From Ktedonobacter sp. SOSP1-85 (lineage in GTDB: Bacteria; Chloroflexota; Ktedonobacteria; Ktedonobacterales; Ktedonobacteraceae), in assembly GCF_016587415.1 (NCBI RefSeq), contig NZ_BNJI01000001.1, positions 3,759,501 through 3,823,500 of the forward strand: a stretch of 64,000 bases of DNA. Direction: 5' to 3'. The translations under genes and the position numbers were made by a program. The first letter of the stretch is position 1; each line of letters starts with the position of its first letter. The notes below the pieces were generated by a model, which was given only the letters and a program-made list of their open reading frames with translations, searched no databases and had not been told where the DNA came from. Below, one piece after another: positions 33,536 to 41,471 of this stretch.

Positions 33536-34012
33536 ATGAAGACAAAAGATCAGCCAAAGCGCAACATCGTTGAAGCCACGCCGCCCACACCCCCCGAGCG
33601 TTCTAAAGTGGGGCATATCATTAACATGGGCCTGGGAGATCTGATCGCCTTCTTCCTGATAGGCATAGTCGGTCTGAATAGTCATGGCGAGACCCTGGCT
33701 CCAGCCAACCTCTTGCGTGTGATCTGGCCTGTGGCGCTGTCATGGTATGTGATCTCACCCTTCTTCGGGACGTATCGCCGCGACCTGGCGACGCAGCCCA
33801 AACGTATGGCAGCGCGTACCGCCCTGGCCTGGCTGGTAGCGTGTGTGGGCGCGCTGGCGCTCCGCAGTATCTTCGAGACCCAGAAGCCACCCCCGGTTAG
33901 CTTCGCGCTTGTTACCTTCCTGACAAACCTGATAGCCCTCTACATCTGGCGCTTGCCAATGGCCAAACATAACCAGAACAAACTGCTACGTGTGCAAGAG
34001 CAGCAAGCCTAG
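33536..34012 (+). CDS. DUF3054 family membrane protein
   Basis: 158 aa, four helices. MGLGDLIAFFLIGIVGLNSHG after a ~30-residue polar lead, then NLLRVIWPVALSWYVISPFFG, and LAWLVACVGALALRS fit the DUF3054 pattern. Function unknown. It starts 2 bp after ccmD, so it is in the same transcript; the next element is a long hairpin that closes the operon. Confidence 0.75.
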   Translation: MKTKDQPKRNIVEATPPTPPERSKVGHIINMGLGDLIAFFLIGIVGLNSHGETLAPANLLRVIWPVALSWYVISPFFGTYRRDLATQPKRMAARTALAWLVACVGALALRSIFETQKPPPVSFALVTFLTNLIALYIWRLPMAKHNQNKLLRVQEQQA

Positions 34013-34038
34013 AATCTTATAGGGCTTGTAAGTTCGCT

Positions 34039-34114
34039 CTCAAAGAGGAGGGGTGTGGCTGTAGATTACTGCGCAAACGCATAGAGATCTACAGCCACAC
34101 CCCTCCTCTTTGAG
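34039..34114. terminator. Long perfect hairpin, 28-bp stem, closing the ccm operon
   Basis: Arms 34039-34066 and 34087-34114 are perfect complements; loop 20 nt. It begins 26 nt after the DUF3054 stop. The right arm ends in a pyrimidine run (CCCTCCTCTTTGAG) but no T tract follows. Confidence 0.8.
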
Positions 34115-34150
34115 TACCTCTGGTATCATAAAGCCTTTTAGCGCAGTTTT

Positions 34151-34159
34151 TGCTATAAT
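34151..34159 (+). promoter_or_regulatory. Extended -10 promoter for the DUF4097 gene
   Basis: TGC plus TATAAT at 34154-34159; no good -35. The start point would be near 34166 and the start codon is at 34203, a ~37-nt leader. The same TGCTAYAAT form occurs at 20746, 21602 and 57409. Confidence 0.55.
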
Positions 34160-34202
34160 GATCTGGCACTTACAAAAGTGTAGTTTAGATGATGAAAGGC
34201 AA

Positions 34203-35117
34203 ATGCGTTTGGTGAATAAACAGCAAGAGAGCGAGCAGGCGCAGGTGCAGTCTGAGCCTGAATCTGCTGAAGCGCCAACAGTTCTCGCACCCGGTAGAAA
34301 AGGGAGGCGAGCCTGGCTCGTCGTGGTCGTGCTGGTATGTTGTGTTCTACTGGGTGGGATGTTAATTGGTATTGGTGCGACTGGCAGTTTTACACGCACA
34401 GCACCGCTAGCGGAGCGCAGTTATGCCGCTCCGCCAGGGCAACCTGCATCCCTCGATATAAGCCTGGATGCGGGCTCTATTCACATCCAACGCAGCAATG
34501 ATGCCTCCATCCATCTCTCTGGTACCAGGCACTATGGCTTTCTAGGGAGAGTCGAAGATGTTCAGGTGCAAGTCTCTCAGGTGGGTAACACGCTGTACGT
34601 AAAGCAGACTGCTCAAGAGGGGCTTCTTCATCTCGGGTGGACGGGCCTGGACCTCAATGTAAGTGTGCCCCCCACGACCAACCTCAGGCTCTCAGTCGGT
34701 TCTGGCATAGTGGCGATTGCCGGAATGAGTAGCCAGGTAAACGTGTTTGCTTCTGTAGGGGCGGTCACGCTCGATGACTCAAACCTGGAAGATGGCTCAT
34801 CTATCCATTCCAGCACCGGGACCGTTATCGTGCGCGATGTCGCGCTGCATGGACACGTAAGCTTGAGTAGCAGCGTGGGTACCGTTGCCTTTAGTGGCAA
34901 ATTGGACGCTAATGGCTTCTATGCCTTCCACTCAAATAACGGTGCTGTGAGCGTAGCCTTGCCCGACGATACCTCTTTTATTGTGGATAAGTTGAGTACT
35001 ACCAGTACCAGTATCTCAAACGAATTTCGGACCACACGTGTCGGCCACGGCCCATATGCGCATATTGTGCTCATGTCCCAGAACGGCCCTTTGCTTCTGC
35101 GCAAGATGGATGTGTAA
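34203..35117 (+). CDS. Membrane-anchored DUF4097-type beta-helix protein
   Basis: 304 aa from ATG 34203. A polar cytoplasmic lead (~45 residues, Q/E rich), one helix (WLVVVVLVCCVLLGGMLIGIG), then an extracellular beta-repeat domain: LDISLDAGSIHIQRSND, FASVGAVTLDDSNLEDG, HSSTGTVIVRDVALHG, SSVGTVAFSGKLDANG. These alternating G-x-V/I strands match DUF4097/adhesin-like proteins often linked to envelope stress sensing. Function unknown. The next gene starts 3 bp later. Confidence 0.75.
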   Translation: MRLVNKQQESEQAQVQSEPESAEAPTVLAPGRKGRRAWLVVVVLVCCVLLGGMLIGIGATGSFTRTAPLAERSYAAPPGQPASLDISLDAGSIHIQRSNDASIHLSGTRHYGFLGRVEDVQVQVSQVGNTLYVKQTAQEGLLHLGWTGLDLNVSVPPTTNLRLSVGSGIVAIAGMSSQVNVFASVGAVTLDDSNLEDGSSIHSSTGTVIVRDVALHGHVSLSSSVGTVAFSGKLDANGFYAFHSNNGAVSVALPDDTSFIVDKLSTTSTSISNEFRTTRVGHGPYAHIVLMSQNGPLLLRKMDV

Positions 35118-35120
35118 GGG

Positions 35121-36281
35121 ATGATGATTCCTGGTGGAAGTGAGATCATTATCATTGGTGGCGGGATTGTGGGCTGTGTAGCGGCATATGTGTTGCGCCG
35201 GGCAGGCCACGAGGTGTTGCTATTGGAGCGAGACGGGCTGGGGAGTGGCGCCTCTGGTGCCGCGGCTGGTCTGCTAGCTCCCTTTGGGCCGATCAATGGG
35301 GCAGGTGCGCAGGCCGATCTCTTGCTTCAGGGATTGGCGCGCCTTGAATCTCTTTTGCCTGAAGTCGAGGACGAAAGCGGCATCCAGACCCACTATGCGC
35401 GAACTGGAGCGCTACGTGTCGTCTTTCAGGAGAAGCGCATCGCCAGGCTGCGTAAACGTTGGGAGAATTGGCAGCCTCTGGGGTGGGAGATGTACTGGTT
35501 GACGGGTGAGGAGGCGCGCCAGCAAGAGCCATGCCTGCACCCGGATGTATGTGCGGGTATCTTCATTCCAGGTGAGGCTCAGCTCGATGCGCGTGCGACA
35601 GTCCAGGCCTTTGCCCAGGCGGCGCGACAGCGTGGGGCCAGGTTTGAGGATGGTCAGGAAGTGCGTGAGATCATCATGGACAGGCGTGAGCCTGAGCGTA
35701 ATATGGAGCGCGTGTATGGGGTTCGGCTCGCGGATGGTCGCAAGCTTGCTTGCGACCATTTGATTGTCGCGACAGGTGCCTGGTCTCAGGCTCTTCTGGC
35801 GCCCCTTGCTGCTCTCCCAGTCACCCCTGTGCGTGGACAGATGTTGATCCTGGAAAATGCCATACGACCCCTGCACCACCTTATCTTCGGCTATGCAGCC
35901 TACGCCATACCGCACGCGGAAGGTGTACTGGTTGGAGCCACACGCGAAGAGGTTGGCTTTACGCCAGGGGTGACCGATGAGGGGCAAGCCTGGCTGAAAG
36001 CCCGGGCCTCCAGGCTTCTGCCCGACCAGGCGGGTCAGAGCGCGATACGTGCCTGGTCGGGCCTGCGCCCCATGACGCCTGATACGCGTCCCTTGATCGG
36101 ACCCGTGCCTGGTTGGACAAATCTGCTGCTCGCGACGGGACATAATAGCGTTGGCTTTCTCTTAAGTGCGCTCACGGCGGAGGGACTTAGAGCTATGCTG
36201 GAGCCCGTGCACAGTGCGCGTGAGCAGGAGGTGCTCCGCCTGCTCCAGCCATGTCTCCCGCAGCGTTTTCTTACCCGATAA
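35121..36281 (+). CDS. Glycine oxidase-like FAD-dependent amine oxidase (ThiO)
   Basis: 386 aa DAO-family flavoenzyme. ADP-binding motif IIIIGGGIVGCVAAYVL at residues ~8-24 with ERDGLGSGASGAAAGLL, the FAD/substrate strand CDHLIVATGAWSQALL (~218), VRGQMLIL (~238) and the C-terminal GHNSVGFLLS. ThiO makes the glycine imine for the thiazole part of thiamine, but no other thiamine gene is near, so another amino-acid oxidase role is possible. It starts 3 bp after the DUF4097 gene and ends 1 bp from the convergent carbonic anhydrase gene. Confidence 0.8.
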   Translation: MMIPGGSEIIIIGGGIVGCVAAYVLRRAGHEVLLLERDGLGSGASGAAAGLLAPFGPINGAGAQADLLLQGLARLESLLPEVEDESGIQTHYARTGALRVVFQEKRIARLRKRWENWQPLGWEMYWLTGEEARQQEPCLHPDVCAGIFIPGEAQLDARATVQAFAQAARQRGARFEDGQEVREIIMDRREPERNMERVYGVRLADGRKLACDHLIVATGAWSQALLAPLAALPVTPVRGQMLILENAIRPLHHLIFGYAAYAIPHAEGVLVGATREEVGFTPGVTDEGQAWLKARASRLLPDQAGQSAIRAWSGLRPMTPDTRPLIGPVPGWTNLLLATGHNSVGFLLSALTAEGLRAMLEPVHSAREQEVLRLLQPCLPQRFLTR

Positions 36282-36282
36282 G

Positions 36283-36810
36283 CTAGAGTTTGGCCGCCTC
36301 GACGGCCTGTTTATGCTGCCTTGCCCGCTGGCTATAGCCAGTGGCACTACTACGAATCTGTACGCGTTCCTCGGCCTTGAGGGGGCGTATGACTCTGGCG
36401 GGGACGCCCAGGGCCAGGGAGCCGCCAGGAATGCTTTTATGTTCACTGACAAGGGCATTGGCGCCAATGATGGTCTCCGCGCCAATACTGGCATGCGAGA
36501 GGACCGTGGCGTGCATGCCTACCAGCACATGATCCTCAAGCGTCGCGCCATGCACGACCGCGTTATGCCCAATGGTGCAGTCCGCCCCAATGATGAGAGG
36601 GGCATCAGCGTCAACATGAAGCGTACAATTATCCTGAATATTGGTGCGTGGCCCAATCACGATGGGGGCGGTATCCCCACGAATGACGGTATTGTACCAG
36701 ATACTGGCCCCCTCCTGGATCGTCACATCCCCAACGATAACAGCCCCTGGAGCGATGAAGACGTTCTTCGCGATATGCGGCCTATTGCCATTAAAAGGAA
36801 TGATGGGCAT
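36283..36810 (-). CDS. Gamma-class carbonic anhydrase family protein
   Basis: 175 aa left-handed beta-helix protein. Hexapeptide repeats run from about residue 18 to 125 (GAVIVGDVTIQEGASIWYN). Metal-site histidines are visible: CTLHVDADAP, TIGHNAVVHGATL and VGMHATVLSH. A C-terminal helix (AEERVQIRSSATGYSQRARQHKQ) follows. Such proteins (YrdA/PaaY group) may hydrate CO2 or be inactive relatives; activity cannot be decided. Convergent with the ThiO-like gene. Confidence 0.88.
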   Translation of the reverse strand: MPIIPFNGNRPHIAKNVFIAPGAVIVGDVTIQEGASIWYNTVIRGDTAPIVIGPRTNIQDNCTLHVDADAPLIIGADCTIGHNAVVHGATLEDHVLVGMHATVLSHASIGAETIIGANALVSEHKSIPGGSLALGVPARVIRPLKAEERVQIRSSATGYSQRARQHKQAVEAAKL

Positions 36811-36858
36811 CTTTCCCCTCCCTGAGATAAGTTCGCCCTCATTGTATCATGTATGTGG

Positions 36859-36922
36859 ATTAGAAGAGCTAGAAAGTATAGTGGCGAGCATGCTCGCCAC
36901 TATACTTTCTAGCTCTTCTAAT
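36859..36922. terminator. Perfect 64-bp palindrome, two 32-bp arms with no spacer
   Basis: Arms 36859-36890 and 36891-36922 are exact complements with the centre at 36890/36891 (GCGAGCA-TGCTCGC). The stop codon of the serine hydrolase (minus strand, 36918-36920) is inside the right arm. It also lies 49 nt upstream of the carbonic anhydrase start. Confidence 0.85.
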
Positions 36923-37724
36923 AATTTTCGTAGATGAGCTTGCCCAGGCGAGCCAGGGTATAGCGCGTGCGTGGGATGTCTGCCTGGTTGGCGGTGAGGG
37001 CGACGAGGATGAGTGGTGCTTTGCCTGGTGCTGGCTCCTTGCCTGCGGCCTGCTGAAGTTCAGGCGCGAGCGGAGGGTAGAGAATGCCTGCGTCGTGCAT
37101 TACCCCCACCAGGCCGCCAGTCTTATGCGCGAAGGGGACCTCTTCGCTCCAGGAGGAGGGCAAGATCGTATAGTCGTTCTGGCGTAGCAGGATACTGAGC
37201 AGGCGCTCCCGTTCTGGCGCGGCCTCGCTACAGAGGTAAGCCAGGAGGCTCGCCATCTCCTCCGCGTTCGTCCAGTTGTCGCGTCCCTGCTGACGCGCGG
37301 TAAAGTCCATAAAGCGGCGTTCGAGGCGCGTGACATGTAAACCCAGCTCTTGCATAAAGGTATTGATGTGCTCCATGCCAGCCAGGTCAAGTAAAATATT
37401 GGAGGCCGTGTTATCGCTAATCGTGATCATCAGATAGGCCAGGTCACTCAGCGTAGGGCGTAGCTCTGGTGAGAGATCCGTCAGGACACCATCGCTGGTG
37501 ACGCGCATGGCTGCTGGAACCTCGTAGCGCGTCTCCCAGGCCAAAATTCCCTGCGCGACCTGGCGTGCGACGGTCAGCAGAATAGGCAGCTTGGCCAGGC
37601 TGGCGGCAGGGAAACGCTGGCTCGCGTGGAGCGCATAGAGTGGCTCAGGTGTGGAGAGGGGCCAGACGATGCAGGCCACCTCTCCACCAAGCGCAAGCAG
37701 CTCTGCTGCAAAATCTTTAATCAT
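36918..37724 (-). CDS. Serine hydrolase of the class A beta-lactamase fold
   Basis: 268 aa. Active-site motifs: S42-x-x-K45 in PAASLAKLP, SDN at 103-105 (TISDNTASN) and KTG at 201-203 (AHKTGGLVG). The omega-loop Glu that class A beta-lactamases need to release penicilloate is not evident (RRFMDFTARQQGRDN), and there is no signal peptide. It is therefore more likely a cytoplasmic peptidase or amidase than a resistance enzyme. The gene overlaps the NlpC/P60 gene by 8 bp, which suggests joint work on peptidoglycan fragments. Confidence 0.8.
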   Translation of the reverse strand: MIKDFAAELLALGGEVACIVWPLSTPEPLYALHASQRFPAASLAKLPILLTVARQVAQGILAWETRYEVPAAMRVTSDGVLTDLSPELRPTLSDLAYLMITISDNTASNILLDLAGMEHINTFMQELGLHVTRLERRFMDFTARQQGRDNWTNAEEMASLLAYLCSEAAPERERLLSILLRQNDYTILPSSWSEEVPFAHKTGGLVGVMHDAGILYPPLAPELQQAAGKEPAPGKAPLILVALTANQADIPRTRYTLARLGKLIYENY

Positions 37725-38577
37725 GGTCGCTTACTACTCGTTTGATACCCCAGACAATGTCAGCGAGGCGGTCATTAAAAATAGGACTCTCGCGCTCAAA
37801 GCTGTTGACGACCACATAGTTATAGCGTCGCCCCTCGGCATGGATGTAGTCAGTGGCGCTGATGGCCATGCCCACATGCGTGATGGCCTTGGTGCCAAAG
37901 AAGATCAGGTCCCCGGCTTGCATCTCCTCACGTGAGACGCTCTGCGGCAAGAAGTCATGCTGCTGGTCGGCGTCGCGGGGAATAATGTAGCCGCCCATGC
38001 GGTAGTTCACCTGGACAAAGCCGCTGCAATCGATACCCTCCCAGGAGGTGCCACCCCACAGATAGGGCACATTGCGAAACTGCATAGCATATTCAATCAC
38101 TTTGCGTACATCGTCCTTGGGATAGGGATCGGCCGCACGCCTTATTGCCACTGCCTCACGATCTAGCCAGGCGGATTCTCCACCTGGAAGCGCGACCTGT
38201 ACACGCTGGGGATGTGTGTCGTCGAGGAGGGGCAAGAGCGTAGAGAGATAGGCATGGTCGCTTTGGGCGTCGCCCTCGGCCTGGCTATAGAGAGGTGTGC
38301 GTGTTGCCGTGATTACTGCGACCAGGTCGAGTGGCGTGGCGCAGTCTGGTCCCACGCGGGTAAAGCCCTTCTCAACCGGCTCAGCGAGTTGCTCTGTAAG
38401 TACCCAGCCCTCATAGTCTGATAGCTGGACATGGGTCCAGTCGCCCGAGATCTGCTGAGCACTGGCAGGCATATTTAAGAGCGCCTGCGTCACCAGTTCG
38501 GACTCGGGATTGGGATCGCGGCGCACATCGGCGACGCCAACCGCGATGGCGTATGTCGTCTGGGGTTTCTGTGTCAA
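37717..38577 (-). CDS. NlpC/P60 endopeptidase with SH3 domains (YkfC-like)
   Basis: 286 aa. Two SH3b-like parts (YAIAVGVADVRRDPNPESELV ... YEGWVLTEQ near 15-65; a second around 85-140) precede the NlpC/P60 domain: nucleophile in GIDCSGFVQVNYRMGG (~193), GDLIFFG, general base in THVGMAIS (~240) and a third polar residue in YIHAEGR. No signal peptide is seen, as in enzymes that cleave L-Ala-gamma-D-Glu-L-diamino acid peptides in the cytoplasm during wall recycling. It is coupled to the downstream serine hydrolase. Confidence 0.88.
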   Translation of the reverse strand: MTQKPQTTYAIAVGVADVRRDPNPESELVTQALLNMPASAQQISGDWTHVQLSDYEGWVLTEQLAEPVEKGFTRVGPDCATPLDLVAVITATRTPLYSQAEGDAQSDHAYLSTLLPLLDDTHPQRVQVALPGGESAWLDREAVAIRRAADPYPKDDVRKVIEYAMQFRNVPYLWGGTSWEGIDCSGFVQVNYRMGGYIIPRDADQQHDFLPQSVSREEMQAGDLIFFGTKAITHVGMAISATDYIHAEGRRYNYVVVNSFERESPIFNDRLADIVWGIKRVVSDHD

Positions 38578-38603
38578 CGTGCCTTGCTCCTATCTTCTGT
38601 AGC

Positions 38604-38678
38604 TTGCCTGGGTGATGGATGTGGTGCTGGTTGATAACCTTTGGTTGTCAACCAGCACCACATCCATCACCCAGGCAA
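38604..38678. terminator. Long perfect hairpin, 31-bp stem, after the proline dehydrogenase gene
   Basis: Arms 38604-38634 and 38648-38678 pair perfectly; loop 13 nt. It lies 8 nt after the stop of the minus-strand proline dehydrogenase gene (38687) and 26 nt before the NlpC start, so it separates the two units. Confidence 0.8.
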
Positions 38679-38686
38679 CATTGTTT

Positions 38687-39598
38687 TTAGCCGCGCATCG
38701 AATTGCTGACTACAAATATCAGATTCGCGGGACGCTCGGCCATACGGCGCATCAGGTAGGGATACCACTGTGAGCCGTAGGGGACGTATACACGAACGTT
38801 ATAGCCCTCCCTGACCAGGCGCTCTTGCAGGTCGCGGCGGATGCCATAGAGCATCTGGAACTCGAAGGAGGCAGGAGAGATGCCGTGATCGCGCACGTAA
38901 GTGCGTGCACCGTTGATAATATTCTCGTCATGGCTGGCAATAGCGGAAAAGTTCCCACGTGAGAGCAGCATCTTCATGATTTCTATATAGCTCTCATCGA
39001 CATCTTTCTTGTTCTGGTAGGCGACGCTAGGTGGCTCTTTATAGGCACCCTTCACGATACGAACACGGACGTTGTGCTCGATCAGCTTCTCAATGTCGGC
39101 CTTGCTGCGGTAGAGATAGGACTGAATAACGGTTCCCACCTGCTCATACTGTTCACGAGCCTTGAGCGCCATTGCTACTGTTTGCTCGGTATAGTTGGAT
39201 GCCTCCATGTCGATACAGACAAAGATGCCATATTCGCGCGCGAGATCAAGGATGGAGCGCAGGTTCTCCTCGCAGAGATCCTGCGAGATGTCCAGGCCTA
39301 GCGCCGTCAATTTGATGGAGATATTCGCATCAATGCCGGTCTGCTTGATCAGATTGAGCGCGGCAGTATAGTTCTGTGTCGCCTCGCGTGCCTCGCTCTC
39401 CTGGAAGACGTTCTCGCCCAGGAAGTCGAGCGCTACAGGGTTGCCCTTCTGATTGAGTATGCGTACGGCCTGTACGGCATCTTCAAGCGTCTCTCCAGCC
39501 ACGAAGCGTCGCGAGACGCCCCGAGTTGCGGGATTCTGGACAACGAAATCGCGCATGCGCTGATTTTGTGCAAGATACAACAGCGTATCTTTGAGCAT
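38687..39598 (-). CDS. Proline dehydrogenase (stand-alone, FAD-dependent)
   Basis: 303 aa from ATG 39598 (GAAAGGGG upstream). TIM-barrel flavoenzyme that oxidises proline to pyrroline-5-carboxylate at the membrane face. Family motifs: NQKGNPVALDFLGENV near residue 45, ISIKLTALGLDIS (~90), IDMEASNYTEQTV (~128), VRIVKGAYKEP (~190), ASHDENIINGART (~230), FEFQMLYGIRRDLQ (~255) and RVYVPYGSQWYPYLMRRMAERP near the end. No P5C dehydrogenase gene is adjacent. Symbol putA or fadM would be ambiguous, so none is given. Confidence 0.92.
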   Translation of the reverse strand: MLKDTLLYLAQNQRMRDFVVQNPATRGVSRRFVAGETLEDAVQAVRILNQKGNPVALDFLGENVFQESEAREATQNYTAALNLIKQTGIDANISIKLTALGLDISQDLCEENLRSILDLAREYGIFVCIDMEASNYTEQTVAMALKAREQYEQVGTVIQSYLYRSKADIEKLIEHNVRVRIVKGAYKEPPSVAYQNKKDVDESYIEIMKMLLSRGNFSAIASHDENIINGARTYVRDHGISPASFEFQMLYGIRRDLQERLVREGYNVRVYVPYGSQWYPYLMRRMAERPANLIFVVSNSMRG

Positions 39599-39928
39599 AG
39601 GTGTGTAACCCCTTTCGGATATGATATGCAGATTAAGAGGTGTACAATTGTAGGGGCAGAGCTTGCTCGGCCTCAGAGTCCATGCCAGCACGGGCCCTAC
39701 CAGGTACGATGAAGTAATTTCTTAATTTGCATCTATATATGGATGATGATTGCAGGCGTAGTAATGATGTAGCAATATAGACTTTTAAGCCATAGACTTT
39801 TACTCGGGGCCGCATACATACTGCGGCTCTTCGCTCCTATGATAGCACATAGGTGGCTGAGAAGCACTACTATAAGGATTTCAAGATACCCTGCTACGCC
39901 AGCAGCGAGAGCCTCCTCGCTCTCAGCT
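39599..39928. other. Gap with a TGTAGGG-type repeat and a terminator
   Basis: No gene is supported. Positions 39649-39701 carry a TGTAGGGGC ... GCTTGC ... GGGCCCTACC element related to the one at 26073. A hairpin GCGAGAG-CCTC-CTCGCTC near 39910-39928, next to the SDR stop, is a likely minus-strand terminator. Upstream signals for the proline dehydrogenase gene should be here but were not pinned down. Confidence 0.5.
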
Positions 39929-40861
39929 CTACCATCTCAGCACACAATGAAGCACGAAATCCCAGGCGCTATCAGGTAAGAGACGGCGTGCCAGGATCAG
40001 TGCTGAGGCACTACGAGGAATAACGTAACGCGTGCGTGGTTTCTCGCTCTCCAGAATGCGCGCGACCGTGTCGGCGACAAGCTGAGGAGGAAACCCCTTG
40101 CGACTGGAGCGGACGGCAAGCTTCTCAAAGAGATTGATCAGCTTCCCATAGGAGCCACCTTTATGGCTATCGAGCCAGCGTGCGCGCTCCATACTCGTCT
40201 CCCAGATGTCCGTGGGGCTGGAGGCTGGCTCGATCAGCACCACGCGTACACCGAAGGGGCGAAGTTCGAAGCGTAAGGCATCGCTGAGGGCCTCCAGGGC
40301 GTATTTGCTCGCCGAATAGGCGCCCGTTATGGGACTGGAGAAGCGGCCAGCGATACTGCTGATATTAATAATGGTGCCATGAGCGGGCTTGAGAAGTGGT
40401 AGAAAGGCCTGGGTGACTGCCAGGTGGGCGATGGCGTTGACCTCGATCTGGGAGCGCAGGTCCTGGATGGGAAGTATTTCGAGAGGCGCGCCATAGGCGG
40501 TGCCAGCGTTGTTGAGCAAGGCGTGGAGCTGAGGATGGGTGCCAAGGTGCTCCTGAACCTGCTGGGCCAGGGTGGACACCTGTTGCTCGTCAGTAATATC
40601 GCAGCGCAAAATCGTAAATTGGCTGGCACATCCCTGGCGCGTTGCTTCAGCGAGCAGATCTTCCTGGTCGGCGGGTTTGCGTACAGTAGCGAAGACATGC
40701 CAGCCCCGGCGCGCCATTTCAAGCGCGCTCAGACGCCCAAACCCGCTTGAACAGCCTGTGATCACGATATTTTTCGCAATGTTTTTCTGCAACGCCGTAC
40801 CACTGGTGTTGGTAGTTGCCTCCGGATGACTGACTCTATCGCTACTCATGCTTTTATTCAT
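39929..40861 (-). CDS. Short-chain dehydrogenase
   Basis: 310 aa classical SDR. Motifs: IVITGCSSGFGRLSALEMA (~33), ATVRKP after the second strand, LLNNAGTAYGAP (~115), INISSIAGRF and YSASKYALEALSD (~180). Residues ~195-210 (FGVRVVLIEPASSPTDIW) are as in 17-beta-hydroxysteroid/SDR family enzymes. Substrate unknown. A 40-residue polar N-terminal lead includes two possible ATG starts (40861 and 40849). The upstream 81-aa gene overlaps the first by 8 bp. Confidence 0.88.
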   Translation of the reverse strand: MNKSMSSDRVSHPEATTNTSGTALQKNIAKNIVITGCSSGFGRLSALEMARRGWHVFATVRKPADQEDLLAEATRQGCASQFTILRCDITDEQQVSTLAQQVQEHLGTHPQLHALLNNAGTAYGAPLEILPIQDLRSQIEVNAIAHLAVTQAFLPLLKPAHGTIINISSIAGRFSSPITGAYSASKYALEALSDALRFELRPFGVRVVLIEPASSPTDIWETSMERARWLDSHKGGSYGKLINLFEKLAVRSSRKGFPPQLVADTVARILESEKPRTRYVIPRSASALILARRLLPDSAWDFVLHCVLRW

Positions 40862-41099
40862 CCTCTTGCGTATGTGTAAAGCCCTGACCTATGCGATGCC
40901 ACAGGCCAAGGCGCATAAGTTCACTGCGGGCCTCAAACCCAAAATATTCTGGATTGATGTGCGTGCCATGACGCAAGACGAGCCCGCGCAACATCTCTAT
41001 CTGTTCCGCTTTGGACGCCTTATCCTGCTCAAAGGGGATGTGTTGCGCCAATCGCTCGATTGCTTGCCTTGTATACCATTGATCCTGCGTTTCAGACAT
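40854..41099 (-). CDS. Small hypothetical protein (81 aa)
   Basis: Polar, helical protein (YTRQAIERLAQHIPFEQDKASKAEQIEMLRGL; GFEARSELMRLGLWHRIGQG). No signal or membrane helix. It lies directly upstream of the SDR start, overlapping it by 8 bp or separated by 4 bp depending on the SDR start, so it is probably the first gene of a two-gene unit. No family recognised. Confidence 0.5.
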   Translation of the reverse strand: MSETQDQWYTRQAIERLAQHIPFEQDKASKAEQIEMLRGLVLRHGTHINPEYFGFEARSELMRLGLWHRIGQGFTHTQEDE

Positions 41100-41228
41100 A
41101 TATCACCATGCAGAGAAGTTTCATCAGGGCGTATTATCTCGCTCCTGGTGCATATTCATGGTAACACCTGGAAAGGAAGCCTTTCAAGTCTGCTTGCCAT
41201 TTCCTTTTTTTATCCTAATCCGGGTCAT

Positions 41229-41289
41229 GTGTATAGTGTGTAGCTGAGGTATCAGGTGAAGCCTGGCATCTCAGCTACACACTATACAC
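41229..41289. repeat. Long inverted repeat in a divergent gap, 20-bp perfect arms
   Basis: Arms 41229-41248 and 41270-41289 pair perfectly, and the 21-nt interior continues to pair imperfectly (GGTATCAGG / CCTGGCATC). Unlike the other long hairpins this one lies between two divergent genes, so it cannot be a terminator of a neighbour's end. It may be a regulatory site or a transposed element. Confidence 0.7.
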
Positions 41290-41471
41290 CCTAATCTTCT
41301 TCTTGAGACACGTTTATACAGGATGGCACGGTGATAAGATAGCCATTTTTCACTATCTTCAGCGCTAATACTTGATTACAGAGGTGCCGCAGTGTTAGTG
41401 TGGATAGTGAACACGAGGAGTGAACACGAGAATATTAGAGTTGAGTTTTTCTTTTAAGGTAGGCGAAGATC

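Noticed and set aside
36918..37724. Antibiotic-resistance beta-lactamase
   Set aside because: No signal peptide and no omega-loop Glu; context points to wall recycling.
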